A DNA stretch of 64,000 nucleotides from CAYLXX01 sp964387955 (GTDB lineage Bacteria > Patescibacteriota > Microgenomatia > UBA1406 > GWC2-37-13): the NCBI GenBank assembly GCA_964387955.1, contig CAYLXX010000001.1, positions 1 to 64,000 of the forward strand. Reading direction: 5' to 3'. The notes under the pieces were generated by a model. It was not told where the DNA came from, did no database searches, and saw nothing but the letters and a program-made list of their open reading frames with translations. Position numbers and translations under genes: made by a program. Each line of letters begins with the position of its first letter. The stretch's first letter is position 1. Below are positions 24,476 to 33,547 of this stretch, piece by piece.

Positions 24476-25501
24476 CTTAAGAAAAATTCCTCTAAACTTG
24501 TGAGCAGTGTTATAGAGTTTATATAAAGTTGAGTTAATCACAAGGTCATAGCTGCCGACAAATTCTACAAATTCAGTGCCGTAACCTTCTTTAAATCTTG
24601 TAAACCCTGACCAAGGATTTTTTTGGTCATATGAAGCGGGGAGAGAGCCCCACATGTCAAATGTTTTAGCACCTAATTTTTTGCCAAGTAGAATTGTTTC
24701 CCACATGATGAGGTTTGAGGCCATCAAATTACGGTGAAGATCTGAAGTACCGCCATACGGGTAATACAAGACGTCGTTAAAGTGAAAAAGTTCATAAGCG
24801 GCTAGGGGAGTATTTTCATAATAGGCAATGAGAATATGGGCAATATTTTTTTTCATACTTTCCCACACTATCTTGTGATAATGGTGATTATGACCGTGAT
24901 ATTTTTGTCTTTTGGTAGTTTCGAAATACAATTTCGCAAATGTTTCAAAGCCTTTGTCGTTTGATTCTTCACGTACAACAACGCCTTTTTTTTGAGCAAG
25001 TTTAATATTGTATCGTGTTTTTGATTTACAATTTTTTAAGAGTATTTCTTCGGAAGGTGCCAAATCGAGCATTTGGGTCCAAGCCGGAAAAAGAGGATGA
25101 GATGAAGTAACAAGTCCAGCTGGAATTGCATGTTTAAAATCCTGTTTTTTAATATATGGTTCAAGTTTCACGAAGATTGCTTGCTCTTTTTTGGCTATAT
25201 CTTTTATAAACTCGAGTGCGTCTTGAGTGGGAAATTCGGATCGGGGTACGTAGCCTATGGTGTAGTGGGTATAGGGGATTTTGTGAAATGTCATCTGGTT
25301 AACATGTTGCAATGTATCCCCTTTGAATTCCCCTATTCGCAACACTTTTATTCCAAGAGCTCTTTTGGATTCTCCCCACTCCCACGACTGCACCGGATTG
25401 ACAGAAACTTCATTAAACTCTGTAGGATTGAAATCGTCGGGAATAATTTTTATCATACGTTTTTGATCACTTTTAACGTCTGCTCGGCGCACTTGTTCCA
25501 T
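24464..25501 (-). CDS. FemX/FemAB-like peptidyltransferase
   Basis: 345 residues with two GNAT-like halves as in the Fem family, which use aminoacyl-tRNA to add amino acids to the peptidoglycan stem peptide. Recognisable parts are VKLEPYI, the basic KSKTRYNIKLAQKKGV stretch, LIAYYENTPLAAYELFHFNDVLYYPYGGTSDLHRNLMASN and the late FKEGYGTEFVEFVG. It closes the minus-strand glycan operon, overlapping the upstream GT4 gene. It may add a cross-bridge residue; the amino acid is not predictable. Confidence 0.88.
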   Translation of the reverse strand: MEQVRRADVKSDQKRMIKIIPDDFNPTEFNEVSVNPVQSWEWGESKRALGIKVLRIGEFKGDTLQHVNQMTFHKIPYTHYTIGYVPRSEFPTQDALEFIKDIAKKEQAIFVKLEPYIKKQDFKHAIPAGLVTSSHPLFPAWTQMLDLAPSEEILLKNCKSKTRYNIKLAQKKGVVVREESNDKGFETFAKLYFETTKRQKYHGHNHHYHKIVWESMKKNIAHILIAYYENTPLAAYELFHFNDVLYYPYGGTSDLHRNLMASNLIMWETILLGKKLGAKTFDMWGSLPASYDQKNPWSGFTRFKEGYGTEFVEFVGSYDLVINSTLYKLYNTAHKFRGIFLKLRV

Positions 25502-26556
25502 GAATAGAGAGCAGTACGATCCTTACCTTTTTTGATTAGTTCATTGCGTAATTTTTTATTTTTTAAAGATTCAAGGTCCTCGACTAAACCATGAGGTTTC
25601 TCAGGATCAAAATAGACACACGCGTCTCCTCCAACTTCGGCCAGACTTGAAGTAAACGATGAAATAACTGGGCAACTATACGACATCGCCTCAAGTAATG
25701 GTACCCCAAATCCTTCATACAATGATGGCAAGACAAAGCAATAAGCATTTTTGTATAGAGTGACTACATCTTCATCTGGTAAGTAATTGGAAAAAATAAT
25801 CTGATCAGTTAGTCCACTCTTTTGAGCTTTATCAAAAATCGAGTCATACAACCAACCTTTTTTACCTACAATTACCAGTTTCATATTCTGATTTTCTTTA
25901 TGAAATTTTGTGAAAGCCTCAATGAGCACGGGTACATTTTTTCTCGGTTGTAAAGTTCCTACGTACAATATATATTTTTCTTTTTTCAGATTGAATTTAG
26001 AACTTACTTTCGACCAGGGAGTTTCGCCGACGGTTTTTTTTTCGAAGCCATTGTAGACCACCGTAATTTTATTTGGCGGCACTTGATAAAATTTCATCAG
26101 GTCCTTTTTGGTATTTTCAGATACTGCAATCACTTGTTTGGCATGATCGACTGAATATTTCGTCCAATTTTTAAGTTTGAATAAATCTTTTTTTAAAAAT
26201 TCATCTGGGTAATAAAAATAGGCTAGATCATGAATGGTGACGATCAATGGCACAGGGCAAAATCGCGGCGAGTAATGCGCTGGTGAAAAAAACGCATCAA
26301 TTCCCCGGATAAAGTTAAGATTTAATGGTAAAAAAAATTGACTCCAAAGTTTGGGTCCTTTAACAACTTTATATTTATAGAACTCGTTTTCTTTTGGTAA
26401 ATCTTCATGGGGTGATTCGCGCAGATAAACATTAAATTGTGTTTGGTTGTTCGCTCTATTTTGAAAATAAGACAGTAGATTATATGTATAGACCGAGACT
26501 CCGACTTTTTGTTCGACATTGGCATCATTGCCGTCAACTCCGATTACCATAGACAT
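25453..26556 (-). CDS. GT4-family glycosyltransferase
   Basis: About 367 residues with a GT-B fold: N-terminal acceptor domain (IGVDGNDANVEQKVGVSVYTYNLL) and C-terminal nucleotide-sugar domain (ILYVGTLQPRKNVPVLIEAF; LPSLYEGFGVPLLEAMSYSCPVISS). Such enzymes add mannose, glucose or similar to a lipid-linked surface glycan. Start ATG 26556 (or 26550) overlaps the preceding GT4 gene. Closely related in style to that gene, suggesting duplication. Confidence 0.92.
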   Translation of the reverse strand: MSMVIGVDGNDANVEQKVGVSVYTYNLLSYFQNRANNQTQFNVYLRESPHEDLPKENEFYKYKVVKGPKLWSQFFLPLNLNFIRGIDAFFSPAHYSPRFCPVPLIVTIHDLAYFYYPDEFLKKDLFKLKNWTKYSVDHAKQVIAVSENTKKDLMKFYQVPPNKITVVYNGFEKKTVGETPWSKVSSKFNLKKEKYILYVGTLQPRKNVPVLIEAFTKFHKENQNMKLVIVGKKGWLYDSIFDKAQKSGLTDQIIFSNYLPDEDVVTLYKNAYCFVLPSLYEGFGVPLLEAMSYSCPVISSFTSSLAEVGGDACVYFDPEKPHGLVEDLESLKNKKLRNELIKKGKDRTALYSWNKCAEQTLKVIKNV

Positions 26557-27658
26557 TTTCAAAAATACTAATAAGCTGCTTGGCAAAATGCTTTCCCGAA
26601 AATTCCTCAGCTCGTTTATAACCTTTGTTAATTAAAGCTTTTCGCAGTTTTTCATTTAAGTAGAGTTTAGTCAATGCTTTCTCAATGTCTTTTTCAGATT
26701 CGGGATCAAATAGTACACCATAGCCGTCGGCGATTTCTTTCAGCGATGAAGTGTTTGAGGTTGCTACTGGACATCCATACGCCATAGCCTCTACCACAGG
26801 GTACCCAAATCCCTCATAAAGAGAAGGATAGATGAAAAATAAAGCATTTTGATATAGTTGAGATAGTTGCTTATCTTCTGCATAGCCTAAAAACTTGATA
26901 TTCTGCGCTGTATTTGATGGTAATTCTTCTCCCCAGCCCTGCGCGCCAACAATATATAGGTCAATTGGTAACTTGGCATCTATAAAAGCATTAATGAGTC
27001 GCTTGATATTTTTTCTTGGCTGCAAAGTACCGACTGTCAAGATGTATGGTTTATCAGCGATCTTTTTTTCCTCTGGAAAAACGGTAACTTCGACAGCAGG
27101 ATAAACCACCACCAGTTTATTTTTAGGAATTTTAAGGAGTTCTTCCACATCTTCTCTCGTTGCATGTGAGTCACAAATAATGAGATTACTCTCTTTTCGC
27201 ACATAATCTAATTTCCTTTTTTGGTTAGCTACGATATTCGCACTGATTTGCATCCTACTTAATTTAAATTCAGTAGTGTCGTGTGATGTTTCAGGAAATC
27301 TAAACGCCGCTAAATCATGAATGGTGGTAATTTTTTTGGCTTTAGCAGTAGGAGGCTCGGTCCAATCAGAAGTGAAAACTATATCGACATCGCCCACAAA
27401 TCGTTCGATAGGTAGTTTGTGCCATTTATTCCACAAGAGATCAAGTGCTGTGGGAGGTAGGGGAAATTGGCGCAGTGTATGTTTTTGGATGATGAGTTTG
27501 CGTATTTTCTCTGGAATGGGTTTTCTGAGAGATGAATAAAAAAACACATATCTATTTTTATCGTCATATTTGATCAAAGATTCAACTAGGTTTTGTGTAT
27601 AGCGAGCAACTCCAGTGCCTTGATAGGAAAGTTGTGAAATATCGATGGCAATTTTCAT
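26534..27658 (-). CDS. GT4-family glycosyltransferase
   Basis: 374 residues. The donor-binding half has ILTVGTLQPRKNIKRLINAF and the E-x7-E motif region YPSLYEGFGYPVVEAMAYGCPVATSN. The N-terminus (MKIAIDISQLSYQGTGVARYTQNLV) is typical of GT4 enzymes that act on glycan lipids. Overlaps both neighbours, so part of one polycistronic unit. The acceptor and donor sugars are unknown. Confidence 0.93.
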   Translation of the reverse strand: MKIAIDISQLSYQGTGVARYTQNLVESLIKYDDKNRYVFFYSSLRKPIPEKIRKLIIQKHTLRQFPLPPTALDLLWNKWHKLPIERFVGDVDIVFTSDWTEPPTAKAKKITTIHDLAAFRFPETSHDTTEFKLSRMQISANIVANQKRKLDYVRKESNLIICDSHATREDVEELLKIPKNKLVVVYPAVEVTVFPEEKKIADKPYILTVGTLQPRKNIKRLINAFIDAKLPIDLYIVGAQGWGEELPSNTAQNIKFLGYAEDKQLSQLYQNALFFIYPSLYEGFGYPVVEAMAYGCPVATSNTSSLKEIADGYGVLFDPESEKDIEKALTKLYLNEKLRKALINKGYKRAEEFSGKHFAKQLISIFENVYGNRS

Positions 27659-28845
27659 GATTTCCTAATTGTGCGGTACACAACTTCCAACTGTTTGGAA
27701 ATTGCTCCCCAACTGTAATTGGCTTTTACATGTTCAAAAGCATTTTTTCGAAGTCTTTCATATAATTTTCTGTCGACTAAGATTTTCTGGATCTGGTTGA
27801 CAAATTCCTCTGCATTGTTGGCCACCAAAACTTGTTGATTATTGGTTACTTGCAATCCTTCGATACCTGTTTGAGTAGAAATAACCGGTAAACCAGAAGC
27901 CATAGCTGTTAAAATCTTTAGTCTAGTACCACCTGGCCCGTAAATGGGCGCAATAAATAAGGTACTTGATTCATAAAAATGCTCGACTGATTTGACATCA
28001 TTGGGTTTGATATCAACGATCTCTACATTATTATGACTTTTGAGTCGCGCCGCTTTTTGACCTGCGATGACTACTCGACAATCGGGCAATCGTTTTTCCA
28101 GGAGTGGGTAAATTTTTTTAGTCAAATATTCAGCCGCTTCGATATTTTGCAGCCAGGAAAAATTACCCATGAAAAGAAGTGTTGGTTTATCGAAATTTTT
28201 TTTAGGAAACGGCCAAATAAACATTTCATCTGCTGCACCATTGGGGATAACGACTGTGGGAATATCGGGTTCGACTTTGGTAAGAAGATTTTTATCGGCC
28301 TGCGAAACTGTCGCGACCATACTTGCCTTTTTCCAGTACAGGCGCTCCCAATATTTAAGCTTAATTATGTCATGATAAAATAAAGGTCGCACCAAAAGCG
28401 ACAATGAATCAACAAAATGTTGATAGACTTTGTACTCAATTGTTTGTTCAACAAGAAGTGTCGGGACTGCGGTTTTGGGTAAATGCGGCATTACATAAAA
28501 TGTTTCTGCATGGATAACGTCAAAATACTCTTCTTTAAGAAGCCTTTCGAGAAGATTTTTTGCTTCCTCAGAAAAGTTGCGAACAACAAGAAAAGGTTCG
28601 GCAGTCAGCGTGGCTTTGGCAATAATGCTTGGCTGCCAAGGTTTGCCAGGGCGCTTACATAAATAGACTTTATTACAAAAAGCTTTGAGGTATGAGGCGT
28701 ATTTTTTTTCAGCGGGATCTTTGTATAAGGCGATCAACGTAATTTCGTGATTTTTGCTTAAGTTACGGAGCAGATTAAGTGTCCGAATTTGTCCGCCAGA
28801 TGCTGGAGGATAGGGTAGGTACGGCGTCAGCATGAGAATCTTCAT
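27655..28845 (-). CDS. GT4-family glycosyltransferase
   Basis: 396 residues, N-terminal MKILMLTPYLPYPPASGGQIRT with the acceptor-side Gly loop, and C-terminal LLFMGNFSWLQNIEAAEYL and IYGPGGTRLKILTAMASGLPVISTQTGIEGL. This is the subtype often annotated as sugar transferase in exopolysaccharide clusters. Four-base overlaps with both neighbours indicate tight translational coupling. Confidence 0.92.
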   Translation of the reverse strand: MKILMLTPYLPYPPASGGQIRTLNLLRNLSKNHEITLIALYKDPAEKKYASYLKAFCNKVYLCKRPGKPWQPSIIAKATLTAEPFLVVRNFSEEAKNLLERLLKEEYFDVIHAETFYVMPHLPKTAVPTLLVEQTIEYKVYQHFVDSLSLLVRPLFYHDIIKLKYWERLYWKKASMVATVSQADKNLLTKVEPDIPTVVIPNGAADEMFIWPFPKKNFDKPTLLFMGNFSWLQNIEAAEYLTKKIYPLLEKRLPDCRVVIAGQKAARLKSHNNVEIVDIKPNDVKSVEHFYESSTLFIAPIYGPGGTRLKILTAMASGLPVISTQTGIEGLQVTNNQQVLVANNAEEFVNQIQKILVDRKLYERLRKNAFEHVKANYSWGAISKQLEVVYRTIRKS

Positions 28846-30311
28846 AGCTTGAACAAGGCGAATTTGTCGTTCTCAAACACTACCTGAAAATCTGTTTCTC
28901 GCTTAACAGCGGCAATGACATCGCCATTCATGGTCACAAAATAATTGTAGCCTTTGGTTTTGAGTTCAGGCAAGCTTTTAAAAACAGCTGGTGCTCCGCG
29001 GCGATCAGCTAAATAAAGCAAGGTAGTATCCCCAGTCGTATCTGTGACAATCAAATCAGAGCGAGTAGTGAGAGTATTGATGATACGGGCGATATTGACC
29101 TGATCGCCGCCATAACTATAGTTGTCCTTAATTCTCTGATAAGACACGACCATCGAAAAAAGCATAATGGCAAAAATCGCAGGATACAATACAAGAGGAG
29201 GCAAAAAAGTTCGAGGCACGCTCAGTACGAGTGAAACACCTACACCAACAAATATAGCAATCGCCGGGAAAATGAGAGTTTGATAATACTCATGCTGGAC
29301 ATTGCCTCCTTGAAAAACGAAAACATATAGCATAGAAGCCGCTAAAATAAAGTGCAAAAATAATCGTTTCTGTTTGACCAAAACGCCAAGTATGAAAAAA
29401 ACTGTCGTAAATCCGCCAAGAATCAAATTATTAATTCTTTCAAAAAAGATCCAGCGAAAAAAAGCCGGTCTGAAAAAAATATTTTGCAGTCCTTGAGGTG
29501 TATTAACACTTGTGATCAACCAATCAGAGGCCGGTACTCCTTCTGGATAGGCGCTGATATACTTTCTCCAAAGCAGTAAAGGTACAATCGATACGAGAGC
29601 AAAAATATAAGTTCGAAAATCTTTTACAAGCCCCAACTTGAATTTTTTATAAAAAAGGTACGCAAGCACTAATCCAAAAAATATCGTTGTCGGCTTCACA
29701 AGCAGTGCCGCCGAAAAACATACCGCAGCCAGTATCATAAAAACTGTATCTTTGAGGAAAGTTTTTCTGTCGTCGAAGGCCACTTTATACATGAGAAATA
29801 TTGCCACAAACGCCAGCATCGTCGCCATGCTCTCAGGGAGCACAATCCGTGAATAAAATACAAAAAACGGGAATAATGAGTAGGTGAGCGCTCCTGCAAT
29901 TGCAGCTTTACGATCGACCTCTTCTTTTAAAAAATAATACACAATGGCGATGATGATAAGCGACGATACAGCAGTAACTAGTCTTCCCCACACATGTACT
30001 TCGTAGAACGGGAATAGCTTATAAAGAAAGCCAAATATGGCGTTATATAGTGGGAATTCGACAAAGCGCAAGCCTTGAGGGTTGTCTTTGCCAGTCTCAA
30101 TCGGCGACACGTCATCATACTGAGGTTTTAGCAAATTAAAGCCATCACGGGCAAAATTACGCGCGACTGCGGCTGTATCTGATTGTCGCCAGGAGTGGAA
30201 ATCTGTCAGTGGTTTATTGATTTGGTAAAGACGGGCGGCGAGGGCAACAACGAGGATAATTGTCAAAATAAATATATCTATTCTGTTGAATCGTTCTGAC
30301 TTTTTTTTCAT
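28842..30311 (-). CDS. GT39-like membrane glycosyltransferase
   Basis: 489 residues with about ten membrane segments. The N-terminal loop after the first segment reads RLYQINKPLTDFHSWRQSDTAAVARNF, and the Asp in DFHSWRQSD is at the expected place of the catalytic acid in polyprenyl-phosphate-dependent GT-C transferases (ArnT/PMT/GT83 group). The late luminal part (YNYFVTMNGDVIAAVKRETDFQVV) follows the last segment. It probably uses a polyprenyl-phosphate sugar outside the membrane to decorate a glycan, lipid or protein. Confidence 0.85.
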   Translation of the reverse strand: MKKKSERFNRIDIFILTIILVVALAARLYQINKPLTDFHSWRQSDTAAVARNFARDGFNLLKPQYDDVSPIETGKDNPQGLRFVEFPLYNAIFGFLYKLFPFYEVHVWGRLVTAVSSLIIIAIVYYFLKEEVDRKAAIAGALTYSLFPFFVFYSRIVLPESMATMLAFVAIFLMYKVAFDDRKTFLKDTVFMILAAVCFSAALLVKPTTIFFGLVLAYLFYKKFKLGLVKDFRTYIFALVSIVPLLLWRKYISAYPEGVPASDWLITSVNTPQGLQNIFFRPAFFRWIFFERINNLILGGFTTVFFILGVLVKQKRLFLHFILAASMLYVFVFQGGNVQHEYYQTLIFPAIAIFVGVGVSLVLSVPRTFLPPLVLYPAIFAIMLFSMVVSYQRIKDNYSYGGDQVNIARIINTLTTRSDLIVTDTTGDTTLLYLADRRGAPAVFKSLPELKTKGYNYFVTMNGDVIAAVKRETDFQVVFENDKFALFKL

Positions 30312-30321
30312 ATCGGCAATG

Positions 30322-31869
30322 TCATTTTTCCAATTTTTTGGATTTTTGAGTAAGGAGAGTCGTGCTCACTCCAGTATATAAACCTGCAACCAGCCAGAAG
30401 TTATAAGCGACTTTAGAGGCCTCAAAAACATCGATATACAAAGCATTGATAAGCAGCGCGATCACTCCAAAAATAAATCCCTTAAAAATTAGTCGTTCCT
30501 CTGCTTTTAAGCCCTTGGATGCTATGCGTACAAAATTACAGATAGAAAATAGTATCCATAAAAAGATGCTTGTACCAACAAGTCCTGTTTCTCCTAGCCA
30601 GCGTAAGAAATCATTATCTGTCGCCTCGGTAATCGATGATGGGCCGGAGCCGAATACCGGATTATACAAGAAAGCGCCCATGGCTCGCGGCCACTCGATT
30701 TGCAGGCGGGTAGCACATGAAATATCACAGAGAACACTTTTCTCGGGTTTGATAAATTTAGCAATTTCATTGGCTCTTTTTTCGATTTCCGAGCCATTGA
30801 AAGGTTTACCGCTTCGCTTAGCTTCCTCAACTGCTTCATGTATGGCAGCTGCCTTAATTTCATCGGGAGTAGCAGGCGTGCTATTGGCAGTACTATTCTT
30901 GGTAATAACTTGTCCGATAATCGGTACTTCATTGAGGTTGTAGCCGCCGGCAGGTAATTCTTTGGTGGAAATTTTTTGGCCAATTTGAGTGGAGCCGGTT
31001 GACTCATTTACATAGACTGTTTTTATTTGGAACAAACTCTGAAAACGCTTTAACATGTCTCCGGTAACCAAAGTTAAAATTACGGTCAAAACGAGCACCG
31101 CGACAAACATCTTGAATTTTCTTGAGTAAAGTAAAAAAGTGTGTACTGATATAAGGTAGGCGGCAAACGAAGATCGAGCCGCTGTAAATAACAAAACGAT
31201 GATACTTAAAACAAATGTCACAAAGTAACGAACTTGATTGTAAGCAAAATAAAATCCAAGCAGAATGGGCATCGAAAATGTGAGGTACGCAGCTAAATCA
31301 AAATGGCCTCCAAACGTTGAGTTGATGCGGTCTTCTGGATTGAGTATCAGTAATCGTCCGTCAACATAAGCCGGGTTCATCGACTGGATTGAAGGAAAAG
31401 CTAGGAATTTTTGTCCAAAGCCGTAGAGTACCACAAGCAGTATCGTGACCAGATACCACTTCATATACTGCTTAAAATGGTCATCTGTGATAACTGCGCT
31501 TGAGGCGATAAAAAAGATCACCATATACTGTATGCGGCGGAAACTATGGAGCAGTCCGATGCTGCTCACCGGAATCGTATTTTGGCCATAGTACCCGACT
31601 ATGTACGATGTAAAAACAGCTCCCCAAAACAAGAGAATTGGAATCATAAATTTCGTATTCAGCTTAATTTTTCGTCTGGCCCATTGGATCAAAAAAATTA
31701 TCGACATGATCGCTGGCAAAAGATCGTCGATTCTGATATGTATATATGTGTATTCGACGTGCTTAATAGGAAATTTAGGCAAAAGGGAGATAAGCACGAT
31801 AAATGCCAAGAGCGAAATGTGGATTAAATTGTCATCAAGCCAGTGTAGCCACTTTATAAGCTTCTTCAT
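30322..31869 (-). CDS. O-antigen ligase / polymerase-like membrane protein
   Basis: 515 residues with about 11 membrane segments and one large external loop of about 130 residues, the layout of Wzy_C (WaaL/Wzy) proteins. The loop holds YLNPEDRINSTFGG-like and GSGPSSITEATDNDFLRWLGETGLVGTSIF features typical of the family. It would polymerise glycan repeats or ligate them to a carrier. Its start lies in the 3' end of the GT2 gene (35-base overlap). Confidence 0.85.
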   Translation of the reverse strand: MKKLIKWLHWLDDNLIHISLLAFIVLISLLPKFPIKHVEYTYIHIRIDDLLPAIMSIIFLIQWARRKIKLNTKFMIPILLFWGAVFTSYIVGYYGQNTIPVSSIGLLHSFRRIQYMVIFFIASSAVITDDHFKQYMKWYLVTILLVVLYGFGQKFLAFPSIQSMNPAYVDGRLLILNPEDRINSTFGGHFDLAAYLTFSMPILLGFYFAYNQVRYFVTFVLSIIVLLFTAARSSFAAYLISVHTFLLYSRKFKMFVAVLVLTVILTLVTGDMLKRFQSLFQIKTVYVNESTGSTQIGQKISTKELPAGGYNLNEVPIIGQVITKNSTANSTPATPDEIKAAAIHEAVEEAKRSGKPFNGSEIEKRANEIAKFIKPEKSVLCDISCATRLQIEWPRAMGAFLYNPVFGSGPSSITEATDNDFLRWLGETGLVGTSIFLWILFSICNFVRIASKGLKAEERLIFKGFIFGVIALLINALYIDVFEASKVAYNFWLVAGLYTGVSTTLLTQKSKKLEK

Positions 31870-32722
31870 ATGTTTGAATTAGATACAGGTTTTTGGTTGT
31901 TCTACCGACCAAAATCGCTATCCTTGCCTTTAATTGTAGCATAAATTTCAGGATAACAAAAGCAAGCGGACTATAGTGTTTTTTATAAAAAAATAGGAGC
32001 CCTTTATACACTTGGAGGATAGGGTAGGTGCGATTACTTGAGGCTGCTCCCAAGTGGATAAAATGAGCTTCAGGATAGAAATATGTGCGTAAATGCTGTT
32101 TGTGAGCTCGATAGAGAAGGTCAACCTCCTCCATATACATGAAAATATCAGTGTCAAAGCCTCCAAGGGCCTCAAAATGGCTTTTTTTGGTCAAAATACA
32201 GGCGCCTGAGACCCATTCGGCAGGAGTAGCTGTATCTGGCGAATTGCGTGTCCAGCCTCGTTTATCACCTTGAAGGAAGATAAATGCCAACACTACCGGT
32301 AGTGTAAAAAAGAGGCCTCTTGAGGCTTGAGGGGTCATGTCTTTGTTATACAGCTTGCCTCCAACAAAATGGATGGTTGTTTCATGCTCCCTGTAGTAGG
32401 TTAGAAGTTTGTCGATGGCGTCATCGAGCACAACTATATCGGTGTTTAACAGGAGAATATACCCACCTTTGGCGAGTTTGACTGCCTCATTATTGCCTTT
32501 GCCAAACCCGATATTGTGCCTATTTTCTACCAGATGAATCTGGGTGTATTTTTTGGCAAGCTCAGTGATCGCCTTCTGCGTGCCGTCGGAGGAGGCATTG
32601 TCAAAGACTATAATCTCGTACGGCACCGAAATACGGGATTTGACGATTGACTGCAGACAATCGAGCGTGATCGTGCGTGTATTGAAAGATATAATAATGA
32701 TCGATAAAACAGGTTGCGACAT
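31835..32722 (-). CDS. GT2 glycosyltransferase, rhamnosyltransferase type
   Basis: About 295 residues from ATG 32722. GT-A motifs: SIIIISFNTRT, DNASSDGT, NIGFGKGNNEAV, the metal-binding LLLNTDI (DXD-like NTD) and the acceptor-side VSGACILTKKSHFEALGGFDTDIFMYMEEVDLLYR. Similar proteins transfer rhamnose to surface glycans, but the donor is not certain. An in-frame ATG at 32743 lies only two bases past a TATAAT and would precede the expected transcription start, so 32722 was chosen. First gene of the seven-gene minus-strand unit ending in the FemX-like gene. Confidence 0.92.
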   Translation of the reverse strand: MSQPVLSIIIISFNTRTITLDCLQSIVKSRISVPYEIIVFDNASSDGTQKAITELAKKYTQIHLVENRHNIGFGKGNNEAVKLAKGGYILLLNTDIVVLDDAIDKLLTYYREHETTIHFVGGKLYNKDMTPQASRGLFFTLPVVLAFIFLQGDKRGWTRNSPDTATPAEWVSGACILTKKSHFEALGGFDTDIFMYMEEVDLLYRAHKQHLRTYFYPEAHFIHLGAASSNRTYPILQVYKGLLFFYKKHYSPLAFVILKFMLQLKARIAILVGRTTKNLYLIQTYEEAYKVATLA

Positions 32723-32745
32723 ATTTGAATCAGGTACCTTCATCT

Positions 32746-32753
32746 ATTATAAT
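32746..32753. promoter_or_regulatory. Bidirectional -10 element between the GT2 gene and the tRNA
   Basis: ATTATAAT reads as TATAAT on both strands (minus 32751-32746, plus 32748-32753). On the plus strand it would start the tRNA transcript near 32760, about ten bases before the mature end; on the minus strand it would start the GT2 message near 32739. No clear -35 on either side. Confidence 0.45.
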
Positions 32754-32769
32754 AAAAGGAGAAAAAATA

Positions 32770-32844
32770 GCCATCGTAGCTCACCGGCAGAGCAGGCGTT
32801 TCATAAGCGCTTGGTAGACAGTTCGATTCTGTCCGATGGCACCA
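32770..32844 (+). tRNA. tRNA with anticodon CAT (elongator Met or Ile2)
   Basis: A full cloverleaf: acceptor GCCATCG pairs perfectly with CGATGGC; D stem GCTC/GAGC with GG in the loop; anticodon loop TTCATAA (anticodon CAT) on a five-pair stem with terminal G-T pairs; five-base variable loop; T stem GACAG/CTGTC with loop TTCGATT; discriminator A and encoded CCA. The first pair is G-C, so it is not the initiator, which has a mismatch there. Whether it is tRNA-Met or the lysidine-modified tRNA-Ile for AUA cannot be settled by eye. The last 44 bases lie antisense to the end of the GT2 gene 32801-33544. Confidence 0.93.
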
Positions 32845-33544
32845 GTAATCTGCGATTTCTAAAATAGACTATATTCTCGCGTAACATTCTGAAGAGATGA
32901 GTCGGCCGAAAAAATCTCGATGTTCCTATAATTCGCTTATAGTGATGTACAGGTACTTCTTTGAATAATGCATGTTGAGATGCAAGTTTTTCAACTAATT
33001 CCAGACAAATAGTGCCAGATAATGATCGGAGAGAAATTTGTTTAATTTTGGCTGCACGAATTAACCTAAAGTCACAATCGACGTCACGAATTGGTAAATG
33101 ATATAGTCGATGCACAAACCAGTTATATATCGCCCCGATGAATTTGCGTACCAATCCGTCGGATCTACCAATTTTGTAACCGTTTACGACATCGACTTTG
33201 CCAGAGATTTTTTTTACCAACTGGATAATTTCTGTCATATCATACTGCCCATCGCTGTCTGTATAGAAAATCCATGCATAGCTACAATTCCTAAAACCTG
33301 TTTGCAAAGCTCCGCCGTAGCCTCTGTTTTTGGGGTGAGTGATAACTCTGAGACGAGAATATTGATTTTTTAAAAGTGCGAGAATAGCAGCCGTTTTTTT
33401 ATCAGATCCATCATCTACCAAAATGACTTCAAACTGTTTGGCAACTGTGGGCAAAATTGCATACGTTTTGGCAACAATATAGGGGATAATTTCGCCGTCG
33501 TTATAAACCGGGAAAAAAACCGACAAACTTGGTAATTTTTTCAT
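32801..33544 (-). CDS. GT2 glycosyltransferase, dolichyl-phosphate mannose synthase-like
   Basis: 247 residues, GT-A domain with SVFFPVYNDGE, VILVDDGSDKKT, NRGYGGALQTGF and the metal site YTDSDGQYD. No C-terminal membrane segments, so it is a DPM1-like soluble synthase, likely making polyprenyl-phosphate sugar for the GT-C enzymes nearby. The last 14 or so residues (VPSDRIELSTKRL) are encoded on the antisense of the tRNA gene, so the natural C-terminus appears to have been extended into the tRNA. It follows the PIG-V-like gene by three bases. Confidence 0.9.
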   Translation of the reverse strand: MKKLPSLSVFFPVYNDGEIIPYIVAKTYAILPTVAKQFEVILVDDGSDKKTAAILALLKNQYSRLRVITHPKNRGYGGALQTGFRNCSYAWIFYTDSDGQYDMTEIIQLVKKISGKVDVVNGYKIGRSDGLVRKFIGAIYNWFVHRLYHLPIRDVDCDFRLIRAAKIKQISLRSLSGTICLELVEKLASQHALFKEVPVHHYKRIIGTSRFFRPTHLFRMLRENIVYFRNRRLLVPSDRIELSTKRL

Positions 33545-33547
33545 ATA

